A stretch of DNA of 64,000 nucleotides from Wolfiporia cocos (lineage: Eukaryota > Basidiomycota > Agaricomycetes > Polyporales > Phaeolaceae): NCBI GenBank assembly GCA_029448655.1, contig JACCLO010000002.1, forward strand, positions 372,001 to 436,000, given 5' to 3'. Within the stretch, counting starts at the first letter, position 1; the number at the start of each line of letters is the position of its first letter. The position numbers were made by a program, and so were the translations under genes. Below the pieces are notes generated by a model that searched no databases, was not told the origin of the DNA, and saw only the letters and a program-made list of their open reading frames with translations. Of the stretch, positions 45,991 through 55,747 are shown piece by piece.

Positions 45991-46683
45991 CAGTTGACTA
46001 TCTAGTAATGCATACCGTTGGTCCCCGGATTTTGCTATGCATTATGAGGTGTTATGCGTGATCAGATCCGTGACATAGTGTGACTCATTGTGATCATATG
46101 TGACTTCCCCGCGCAGCTACGTCACGCTCTGTCACATCAACATCGCATTGAGTGCCACTATACGTCTGCCGAACTACTGCTATCCTGCCAGTACCTATCT
46201 AGCGTGCTCTGCTTTTGTGGATCAAAGTTTATGTGATGTAAATGGTCTCGTAGCTTCCGCAACTGCTGCTGGAGAACAAGTACCAAGACACCCTCAGCTT
46301 CTGCAAACTGAGGACAGAACAGTCATGAAGAGTGAGATTGCTTCGTGCTTATTTTGTTGGCTTGACTGCTGAAGACCTAGGCTCTTTGATGGCTTCTGGT
46401 GGCTTTTCCTCAGCAGTAGGATGGGCATAGGGCTTCTTTGCAGGGCACGGTTTGCGCTTCCGGTCGTCTACAGGGAGAGCTGACGAAGTCACACTATACT
46501 ATGCGTGCACTACATTACCAAATATAGCAAATCTAATAATGCATAACCCCAACTTCGGGCATGCATTATGCAATATCAGAAATTTATGCATAACATCTTG
46601 GGGACAAGATCGGTCCCCGGCTCAGGCTATGCATTATGAGATCATATGCATTACTAGCTAATGCATTACTAGATAGTCAACTG
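45991..46683. mobile_element. Tc1/mariner-type MITE, copy 2 (693 bp), inside kinase pseudogene
   Basis: Same element as 28127-28835: inverted ends CAGTTGACTATCTAG..., flanked by TA on each side (45989-45990 and 46684-46685), and the same internal sequence with minor changes and small deletions. It interrupts the kinase just upstream of ALRAPEV. After removing it and one TA, two bases still seem missing to restore the frame. Confidence 0.88.
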
Positions 46684-47090
46684 TATATCACTTCCTGGAA
46701 GTGGCGGCGTCGCCAATGCGCTGTGGCCGCGATGAGCGCCTCGCACACGCGCGCCGGGCACCGACGGTCAGAGATACTCACAGTGCCCCACGTCGGCCAG
46801 CACGGCCTCGAGCTCGTCCTTGCGGACCGCCGGCACCGCGGAGAGCGGCAGCACCTGCGACTCGACCGGCACGACCGGCGGGCAGGCCTCCGTCCTGCAG
46901 TCGTAGGCGACCGACGGGTCCGTGGCGAGCGCGTGCGCGGCGACCGCGGCGACCGCGGCGGGGCGTAGAGTTTCAGTCAATTATCTTAATCTACCAACTG
47001 CCCTTCGCTTAAGAAATCGCAGTTGCGAGCTAGGTTTGCACGCAGATTAATCTGCTAACTGCGGCAGATTAATCTACTGTGACAATAAAA

Positions 47091-47180
47091 TGGCACATCC
47101 CGGATTCGAACCAAGGACCTTAGCGCAGATGAGAATAACAGCATCGCAGTGTAATTAGCCAACTGAGCTACAGTGCAACT
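47091..47180 (-). other. tRNA-like Pol III unit, left arm
   Basis: On the minus strand: A box TAGCTCAGTTGG (47170-47159), B box GGTTCGAATCC (47112-47102), a five-pair T-stem (CTTGG with CCGGG, two G-U pairs), a CCA-like end and then TTTT (47090-47087). The acceptor stem pairs poorly and I could not draw a normal anticodon arm. It is tRNA-derived rather than a working tRNA gene. Confidence 0.6.
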
Positions 47181-47460
47181 GGTGTTGCCCCCATTTTAAG
47201 CAATATATAGAGTATTTCGTAAACTTCATTTTCGCAGTTTAACATCTTCCATAACACAAATACAAATGAATCTGCCTCTAAAGATCTGTGATTCCAGTGT
47301 ATTCAGCTTTCCCATTGTGAGTTGCTCCAGGTCAAGCATGGCAAGCTACCACTATCATTGATTTCTGTATGCTTGTTGGAGCAGTTAGTTGCCTTGATGA
47401 TTTGCGAAAATTGTGTGTAAAATTTGCGTTATATATATTTTAATTGGTCAATGGTACCTG

Positions 47461-47549
47461 TTGCCACAATGGCTCAGTTGGCTAATTATGCTGTGGTGCT
47501 GTTATTCTCATCTGCGCTAAGGTCCTTGGTTCGAATCCTGGATGTGCCA
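47461..47549 (+). other. tRNA-like Pol III unit, right arm
   Basis: On the plus strand: A box TGGCTCAGTTGG (47470-47481), B box GGTTCGAATCC (47528-47538), an end TGTGCCA that pairs with TGCCACA at the 5' side except one C-C, then TTTT at 47550-47553. The D and anticodon arms are not normal. It is tRNA-derived, pointing away from the centre of the element. Confidence 0.6.
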
Positions 47550-48603
47550 TTTTATTGTCACAGTAGATTAATCTGCCGCAGTTAGCAGATTAATCTGCGT
47601 GCAAACCTAGCTCGCAACTGCGATTTCTTAAGCGAAGGGCAGTTGGCAGATTAAGATAATTGACTGAAGTCCCTCGCGGGGCGGAAGAGGATGTTGTCGT
47701 GCTTGATGTCTAGACCTCCCAGCTGTGTGTCAAGTGTTCAGCGCTGCGCGCGAGAGAAGGGGAGTGTGCCTGCGTGTATGATGCCGCAGACGTCGTGCAG
47801 GTACTGAAGTCCCTGAAGAACCTGCTTCACGACGCGCTTGACGATGCTCGGCCGGACACGACGGTCTCCGTCATCCGTCAGCTTGCGTATGTAGTCGAGG
47901 CTGTATCCCAGAGCCTCCGTGACCACGCAGCGGTGCGCGGCCCCGCGAACTCAAAGGAGCCGTAGCAGGCAATGTTATGTCGGAAACCGGGTTGCGACGC
48001 CTCCGCGTCCGCGATCCTCTGCAGCAGCGCGAGCTCGTCGGACCGCTGTTCTGTCTCTCCCCCGGACCCGGAAAGCGCCTTGGTCGCTTCGCAGGCGACG
48101 ATTTTGAGCGCAACAAACCGGTCCTCCCTGCGGCAGCGTGAGACTCACATGTACACAGAAATTAAGTGTGTGCGTACTCCCTGTCACGCGCGAGCCAGAC
48201 ACTCGAGTACTGGCCCCATCCGAGCTTCCGGACGATGCAGTACCGGCCGCGCTCGAGAGTCTGGCCGAGCCTCGCGGGGAAGTAGCCTGGGTTGTTGCGC
48301 CCTGCCGAGCGTAGGTCCTCCTCCGGGAAGCCGCTGAGCGAACCTGAGGAGGATGCCGGGAAGTGGCCGCTATTGCTAGAGACATGCGATGAAGGCAAGC
48401 TCAGGTGGATACCTTGTGACCATACTGCAGCTTCCTCTCTTCATTATTCATAACATATCAAGGAGATACGTCGGCTTCAAAGCGCTAGACTGGTTTTCTG
48501 CCTCGCACGCGCCTAACTGCATTTTCGAAGGTACCGGCACTACCAGCTGATACAGCGACAGCACAATATGCCCTGACTATATGCGTGCGATGATGTTTGT
48601 CTT

Positions 48604-49489
48604 CTACTCCTCTTCGTTAATCTGCCCGGGGCCCAACTCAGCCTCTAGCATGTCCTCGACATCTCCTCTCTTAGATCTAGACTTCTTGCGGGGCCTTTCG
48701 GCACCCTCCTCCTTCGAAACGACGGTTCCACTACCCCTCTCGCTGCCTTCGCTTTCTTCCGCATTATTGGTCTCTTCCCCAATGTGCTTGGACGACTCGT
48801 CGAGCTTGCGCTTAGACGTGCTTTCTGAGAGCCCGCCCCTTTCCTCGAGCGCTGCGCTTGTTTCCCTTGACGATGGATCCTTACTGTCATCGCCTGTGTT
48901 ACCCTTGCCATCCTCGCTAAGTGACTTTAGAGGATCCTGCAGGTGACATGAGCTGTGTTTTCCGCTGGTGGCTGGCAGCGAAACCTACATGTCCCCAGTT
49001 CTTGAGGCTTCATCTCCTTTGAGCTCACCAATGCTCGCATTGTACTTGAAGAGACCTACCTGATTGTGCTCTTTGTATTCGCCAGCTCCTCCCTCGTCTT
49101 CGTCTCCTTGAAGTGGTCTTCCTGTGCTATATGCCAGCTATTGTATCTGCGCATGGATCGGTTACTCGCTGCTCGAACAGTCACTAGAACACTCCGATGC
49201 CCACCCGACCACTTTTCTCATATGGTCAATATCCTCCTGTATAACTCTGGTGACCCAGAGAACCTGCACACGGACTATATCTGCCCACCTCGTCGTACTT
49301 CTCCGGATCCTTGTCCGGGTTTTTCTTCAGGATCTCGATGATCTTATGCCCACTCTCGATGCCGACGCCTGTGCCCGCTTTCTCACTTTTTTCATTTTTG
49401 GGCTCGTCAAGCCATGCTTGCAGCTCCTCCGCAGACATATTGACAAGCTCGTTGAACTGAGCGATGACATCCTCTCTCGACTTAACCAT
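48604..49489 (-). CDS. DUF3140-type protein (220 aa)
   Basis: Five exons (49489-49289, 49237-49206, 49137-49060, 49006-48988, 48936-48604) join in frame; introns are 51, 68, 53 and 51 nt. The N-terminus MVKSREDVIAQFNELVNMSA, with ELQAWL and GHKIIEILKKNPDK, then EDIDHMRKVVGW and SLKNWGHDPL, follows the short domain I recall as DUF3140, sometimes labelled DNA-binding. The last ~110 residues are Glu/Ser/Lys-rich with RPRKKSRSKRG, a possible nuclear signal. Function is not known; a chromatin or nuclear role is a guess. The gene is intact and lies just upstream of the dead kinase on the same strand. Confidence 0.8.
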
Positions 49490-51991
49490 GGCGACTGGCG
49501 ACTGGCGGCCGGCGAGTACAGAGCAAAAAAGTGGGTAGCGAAAATTGACCTACGAGCTGTCCATCCGCTCATCTATTAATCTAACACTGATATATACGTG
49601 GATCGTATCGAGAACCATATCGTCCCGGCGGTAAGTACCCAAAAAGACAGGTGGCCACAATCAATCACGCGTAAGATCTGCGCTCTGTGACAGGTTTACG
49701 ACAGGATGTACATGTTACCCATATGCGGTGGCATTAAGCAAACCCCACTATGCAGCTTCTCAAAGTTGTTACTGTCTCTGGACTTTATAGCATACTGCTC
49801 TGTCGGTAAGCATTGGGTCTGGACGCGGGAATGCACTAGCAGTACTGATCTGCTGACTTGGAAGTTCCACCCCGGGTATTCAGGAATCCCTTCGCAGAAC
49901 CAGAGGAGCGCCCGTCTCTCCCTACGGACAAACATGCGAACTCGTAGCGAGAGGTCCAGGACTCGACCATGATACCTTCACAGCAGAAACTATTACTGGA
50001 TATACGGTAGGTGTTGCCATACGTGTAGCTGCTTTTTGCGTTCAGGGAGCATATCGCGGTCGGACTCAACTGAGCCCACTACACGATAGACTTCCTGGAA
50101 GCAGCACAACGGCACCTGCTTCCAAGGGTCTCCACATGTACGGAGACAGCCAGCCATGGGAGAATATCCCGCATGAGTGGCTGTCAATGTACATGTGGAG
50201 TCCAACCTCCCCCTATCCGATCCAAAATCACTAGTTACCACTGGCCGCAGCTCCGACCAGACTTCGGTGCCAGAAACTGCATGTCGCCAAGGCAAGGTAC
50301 GCAAAGCAAGTACTATATGTGAGGACAGCATTGTCAGAGCCTGCATCAAGTAGCGTTGTCACAATGTCGCCAGTTGAAGTCTAGCCCATACGCCAGGGAG
50401 TCTCTCCAAGCTGACCACCCTAGTATAGCCACTTTGTCATAGTCAAAGCAGTGACAACACGGTCAGCCGCTACCGTCAGAGCAGCCGTCGCGGTACAGCC
50501 AGTCGCCACTGTGGAGTCACCCAGAGTCGCTGCCATAGTCGATCCGCCGTTGCCGTTCCAGATCTCAGCCACAACAAGCGCAATGCGCTGTACCATCATG
50601 CAGACCAGTGAGATCGCGAGAGGGAGGTGCCAATTAAAGGTTCCAAGGGTCGCCGTAGACAATATGCCACGAGTAGAAGGAGGGAAGGAGTCGTATGAAA
50701 GCCATTGACAAGGTAGGGTGTATATATGTAGGCCTGAGTTGTTTGCGACTCACTGATGCCAGCCGAGAGGCTAACTTGGAGGCTGACCTACGCAGCCGCT
50801 TGATCACGTCCACAACTGCTGGACCTCTGACGTCGTGCTGCTGAAGCACAGCTGACGTCATTGATTTATGGTCACATAAACTATTCTAATGAGTCGAAGA
50901 CACCAATAGTCAGCCAGTATACCAGCTCCCGAGCTTCTTCGCGAAGTCGGAGATGCAGCAAATATCAAGCGTAAGTCACCCTTCGCGGGGATATTTAGAT
51001 GGCACTCAAGCACGTTGTTGACAGATGATCAGTCCTGGTCATCTTCGATCGTAGTCCAAGCTCCCTAAACGTCGTCATATTGATGGCATTCGTTCGGCCC
51101 CACAGTCGGAGCCAGCCTCCCTATTGAAGAACTTAGATACAGCAAGTCTTCTCAGCAACCATAGCGACTACAGCCCCTTGCTCCCTATCCATTGCAGTCT
51201 GATGTTCGATCTAAACAATGCTTCCCACTAGCCAACTTTGTTATGCGTGAGATTGCATTGTCTTGGCGCTTCAGAAGAGCCAGCTGATTGTGCATCCCTC
51301 GGGATCCCGTCCCTGACTCGGCACGCCGCTGCACCGTTCCAAATGAATTAGCTATAATCGCCCTGCCATCTTCTAGCTTGGCGTTGACAACGCAATATTT
51401 CTGATTGGTACTTTTGGTGACCGATCGAGCTATGGCAGGAGCATATTACTTCTCGCTGCCTGTCGGTATGCATTCCGGCTTGCTACGTATGGTGTTGAGA
51501 AATATCCAGGGGGCAGTGAACCATGATATACGCTGTCTGTCAACCCATAGTTGCATCAAATCGATGGTCATATAACCGTTGCTGCAATCCCAGCTTCTGA
51601 ACCCTTTCCAGCGCTATCTCTAATATGGATTGTGACCGGAGGTCGTGGAATGGAGTGAAATTATGTAAGTATGGATGTAGCAAAATCAAGGCAGATTGAC
51701 AAGGATCTGAGTGAGCGGGACCACAGGCGGCTACCCACTCAACTCATGTCACTCGGATAGGGTCGTCTGACTGGTCTTCTGAGGTTCTACGTCAGCTTCT
51801 AAATAGTTGGCTTGGTAAGTCCTCCTCCTGTTCTGGCCAATGGATAGCCAGGAATACACGGTATCGCAGACCTCGGATCGGTTTTTGCCTCAATAGCACG
51901 CCACTGTACTCAATTGAGTTGAGCGTCCTTGCTTGTCATAAAGTGCGTTCACTTTCTTCCCCTGAATATCCTGTACACACATACCCTCATA
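49490..51991. other. Gene-poor region
   Basis: About 2.5 kb without a supported gene. Frames at 50.42-50.86 kb are short and unrecognised. The right end holds the promoter of the alpha/beta hydrolase gene. Confidence 0.4.
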
Positions 51992-53300
51992 ATGGCCAAC
52001 GAGGAAAGAGTCGTCCAGCAGCCCATTCACCCTGATGTCGCAGAAAAGCTCGATCCTGAGTATATTGCTTTCCATAACGCAACTACTGCATACACCATTC
52101 CTCTTTATCGACTCCCGCAGATAGATCCGGCTCTACGACTGGGATCGCATGTAGGCGGAGGTGCTGAGCCTCTGAAGGTTGGAAGTATCAGGGATATCTC
52201 CTTCAGCAAGTGCACCGCGCGCGTATACACGCCAGAGGGTTCTGCTCCTACGACAGGGTGGCCTGTTCTCCTGTTTTTCCATGGAGGCAAGGTTTTCGGT
52301 ACGGGTGGTACTCGCGTTACTCATGTACGGGCACAGGAGGGTGGACGATAGGCGGGCTGAACTCTCAACTTTCTTTTCTCACGAACGCATGCAAACGTGA
52401 GAACATCGAGACCATGATTCTCCTAGCAGTCACCCAAAAATAACGTATCATTTCCCTACGTATCACAGGAGCACAGTGTGTCGTGATCTCCGTGGATTAT
52501 CGTCTTGCGCCAGAGAACCCATACCCAGCGGCTGTTGAAGACGCAGAAGAGGCGCTCCATTGGGTTTACCGGCATGGAAAATCCGAGTTGAACGTCGACA
52601 TCAATAAATTCGCCGTCGGGGGCGGTTCTAGGTGTGCCACTACCTAGCTTCTCTGACTTTCTTAGTGTAATAAACTGCTCCCTCTTCCGACGCTTGGCAG
52701 TGGAGGTAATCTTGCCGCAGTGGTAGCGCTCAAGGCGGTGCTCGCAGAGCCTCCTGTTCCTCTGGTGTTACAGCTCTTGTTTGTCCCAGTGATCGACAAT
52801 ACAGCGACAACGTCTGGTGAAAAATACAAGTCGTGGGCGGAGAACGCCAACACAGTTGCATTGCCACCGGAGAGCATGCTGTGGTTCCGCGACAACTACT
52901 TGCCGGACCATGAAGACCGAGCGAAATGGGACAGTTCCCCAATTTTTGCACCAGATGAGGCGTTCAAGAAGGCACCAAAGACCTGGATAGCAGTCATGGA
53001 GTTAGACATATTGAGAGACGAGGCACTTGCTTACGGCGAGAAATTACAAAAGGCTGGCGTTGAGGTAGACCTGAAGTATTACAAGAGTGTTCCTCATCCT
53101 ACCCATATCATGGACGGTGCGTATCCATCTCTGACAGAGACGCGAGCCACTAACGAAGCATACGTTTTGTATTCTAGGGTAAGACATCAGTGCTGCGTAG
53201 TACTAATTCACTGACCTAATTCTTCAGTGTAATGCAAGTCGGGCGACAAATTATCTCCGATGCCGTGTATGCGCTAAACAATGCGTTTAGCACGACATGA
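51992..53300 (+). CDS. Alpha/beta hydrolase, HSL-type esterase/lipase (335 aa)
   Basis: Model: 51992-52286, 52337-52396, 52469-52631, 52701-53116, a single base at 53178, and 53228-53300; total 1008 nt, in frame. Motifs are the oxyanion HGGGW, DYRLAPENPYPAAVEDA, nucleophile elbow GGSSGGNLAA, acid in MELDILRDEALAYGE, and His in PHPTHIMD. It ends VGRQIISDAVYALNNAF. It would hydrolyse small esters or lactones; no signal peptide is seen, so it is cytosolic. Intron 1 (52287-52336) starts with GC; using it gives the conserved HGGGW. Between 53117 and 53227 two standard introns touch a one-base exon. A single intron or other acceptors do not keep the C-terminal frame. Confidence 0.8.
52287..52336 (+). 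other. GC-AG intron in hydrolase gene
   Basis: Donor GAG/GCAAGG and acceptor GCACAG, 50 nt. Splicing here recreates the HGGGW oxyanion motif. The nearest GT four bases on gives the wrong phase. Confidence 0.7.
53178..53178 (+). other. Predicted 1-nt microexon
   Basis: The base G at 53178 lies between an acceptor (TTCTAG, ending 53177) and a donor (GTAAGA, starting 53179). Both flanking introns (53117-53177 and 53179-53227) have CACTAAC or CACTGAC branch sites. Only this arrangement joins MDG to VMQVGRQII in frame. Confidence 0.5.
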
Positions 53301-55066
53301 TCACTCATCTGCGTTGAACCGTGGATTGCGTGCACAGTGAGGTTGTATCAAGAACTGCATACGTCTCGATTTTGTATGAAATGTATAAAGAATGAATAAC
53401 GACTGATGTGACTCGCCACCACTGCCGAAGTTTGTCATCAAGGGAAGTGGGGATTTCTGGAGCTTAAAAGATTGGGGAGGTATTTTGTTTCCAGTTCATC
53501 GAGCGACTTAGCTGTTCAGCTCGTGCTTGAATCATACATTGCGCGCCATTATCAGAAAACTTGTGGGGTAATGTCTCACTTGATTCCGTCTAATCTATAC
53601 AGCGGTGCAAGCAGGCGCGATCCTAAATTCATTGTGAGTGGAGACGCCGCGACGGTTGCAGTATCGTTATGACCTTGCTTGCTGATTGCAATTTATAATT
53701 GGAATGAGTGCAGAAGTTTGAGTGTATGGTGGCTCTGCGGTGTCGAACAAGCCTGCGTGCAGGCCTTTTATTGCCAGCCGCGCGGTCCGACAAGTCGAAC
53801 GAGTGCTCTGGAGTGCTATTGATTTTGCTTTTGGTTGATGATCGCTGCACTGTCCGAAAACCCACTGCCCCTGCTAGGGATTTCGATTTCTTGAGCTGCG
53901 GTGGACCTTGCAAATCATCGACATCCACGCCACGCGTGGCTTGTTACGGTTACCAGGTCGTGCTTCTAGATCTGCATATATGAAATACCGCGGAAATTCT
54001 AGACTCTGCCCCCATGTGGTGCATGCCTTTGTTTCACAGAGGAAGCAGCGAACATGTGGCCTGGGCACTAGTAAATATTGACAACCCGCCCAGACTCAGG
54101 CCTGAGGATTCTGGATCTCTTCATTATTTCTTTTTCAAAGAAGCATCAAGGGAGTTGTGTTGTAAATCAGCATCCAAGAGATAGACACAGTCGAGGCGCA
54201 CGGTCCCGATGACGTGCATTATGGTATCATGATTGCTGATTCGGTGGGTTTAAATGGTGGGTTGTCCATTGGAGGAAGACGCAGTGAGGAACAACAGTCT
54301 GGATGTACAGCTAAGACCTTACCTGCACGAGTACGTCGCATCGAGCATACAATAGATAATGTCGAGTCGCAAGGAGCAGGGTGGCGTCAAAAAGGCAGCC
54401 GCCAGAAGATGCGCAATTTTTGGGCCCAGGAGATTCATCGCGGCGGAGCAGTGAATTGTTGAGATATACCCAGCCCCGAGATACCACACGCAGTCTAAAT
54501 GACTGAAAGATTCTGTTCGCTCGCCTGTTCAAAACCAGCGCAGTCGGAGAAAACGATACGGTTACGCGCGAAACAGCAAGCTGGCAGCTCATGAATCCTT
54601 GCTCGCCCGCGTAACGCAGCTACTTATCTTGCCTATTCCACCCGTCCGCTGCACAGGATTTGAAGCGGTGTCAACCGGGCTCTCATGCATGAGACTCGTA
54701 TGTGAGCTCGGCTCTTACCGTGCGTAATACGTACGCGGTTCGCATCCTGCGGCGCCATCAACGAACGTGTGGATATGTCGGATTGGGGTTGTCAAAGACA
54801 GTGACCCACGTTTGGAAGGCGCGTCGGGGATACGTGTCCGACGACTCGGACGAGCTAGCGTTCCAAGAGATGATTGCTGCAGCAAATTGTGCACACACCT
54901 CACGCATTGAGGCCTCATGGGTCATCTTTCAGGGACGGCAACACGCCCTCGTTCGAGGCCTGAGGATGCTCACCGAAAAATTCTCACCGTGCACGCCATG
55001 GCCATCTGACGAATACATCGTGGCAATACTGCGATCTTCTGCGACATTGACACCGAATATGGCATG

Positions 55067-55152
55067 GCCGCTGGCTTCCTGCCGTAGGTGCGCGTGCCAC
55101 ATAGATAAGATACGAAGCCTGAGATGAAACACGGAAATAGAAGTCGCGAAAT
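55067..55152 (-). repeat. Inverted repeat arm (left)
   Basis: About 85 bp that is a diverged reverse complement of 55663-55747 (shared CTACGGCAGGAAGCCAGCGG and TTCGCGACTTC). Read outward, both arms give the same peptide core FISGFVS.LCGT.TYGRKPAA, so they may be two copies of one lost coding piece. Confidence 0.75.
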
Positions 55153-55662
55153 TCGGTAATTAGAGAAGTTGCCATTAGCGGCAGGTTGTGGAGCTGTTGA
55201 TGGCATGGAGCAAAGCGGGATGCGGTCGGGCGATTTCGAGGATCGACCGCGCTGCCATGGTCCAGAGCTAGCAAGTATATGTGGCTAGTGTACGGTGTAC
55301 GGTAGAATACACGTTTCGACTCATCTTGCTGAATGCGATTCAACAAAGTACAGGCTCGCGAAGAGGTAGCCTTGGCCAAGTCGCGAGGGGTGCAAGGTGC
55401 TACTTGGTCGACGGCGGTAAGGCCGTTGCGAAACCTCTCTATGAGCGAAGCGTCGTCGGGAAAGGCGGCGCTGCGAGCGTGGAGCTCGTTGTAGGGAAGC
55501 GCATGGGCGCTCGGCCTGCGTGGAGGCGCCGGTGCGATCGAGAAGCTACAAACCGTTGAGAAGCCGACGCCATAAGGAGTGTTCTGGCCAATCCGGGCAG
55601 CTGCGATATCATACAAGCGCGTCATCGCTACCTAAGCCCATCATCGTTAACGTTGCGCTACT

Positions 55663-55747
55663 GAACTTCGCGACTTCCATTTGTTTTATCTCGGGCTTCG
55701 TATCTGATCTATGCGGTACGCATACCTACGGCAGGAAGCCAGCGGCC
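55663..55747 (+). repeat. Inverted repeat arm (right)
   Basis: Partner of 55067-55152, about 510 bp away in opposite orientation. The ends do not look like standard transposon termini and I see no target duplication. Confidence 0.75.

Larger units (their letters stand above)
46972..47668. mobile_element. Fold-back element with tRNA-like arms, inside kinase pseudogene
   Basis: Two inverted arms of about 200 bp (46972-47180 and 47460-47668) start TTCAGTCAATTATCTTAATCT. They are almost identical over the outer ~130 bp and more diverged inside. A spacer of about 280 bp lies between. Each arm has perfect Pol III A- and B-box matches facing outward and a TTTT after a CCA. There is no protein frame. 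Cutting out exactly 46972-47668 restores the kinase frame (ARD-TLRPAAVAAV), so insertion seems to have made no target duplication, or none that is visible. Confidence 0.75.
45444..48398 (-). pseudogene. SRPK-type serine/threonine kinase pseudogene, split by two mobile elements
   Basis: Minus-strand pieces in order make a near-full SR-protein-kinase-like domain: EEDLRSAGRNNPGYFPARLG; the ATP loop LGWGQYSSVWLARD; after a 50-nt intron, RFVALKIVACEATKALS with the ATP-binding Lys; VVTEALGYSLDYIRKL; the catalytic loop LDIKHDNILFRPARD; ADVGH; ALRAPEVILGYAWDTPADIW with SVGC; and C-terminal LRLVPEERATAGELADDPWL then stop. It is dead for several reasons. A fold-back element (46972-47668) sits right after PARD, and a MITE (45991-46683) sits just before the APE motif. 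One G seems lost from a G-run at 47941-47944, shifting frame. One intron donor is GC. The first exon has no in-frame ATG. Confidence 0.85.

Noticed and set aside
54984..55625. 213-codon minus-strand frame
   Set aside because: It crosses an inverted repeat arm, has no domain, and its start lies in a plain intergenic context.
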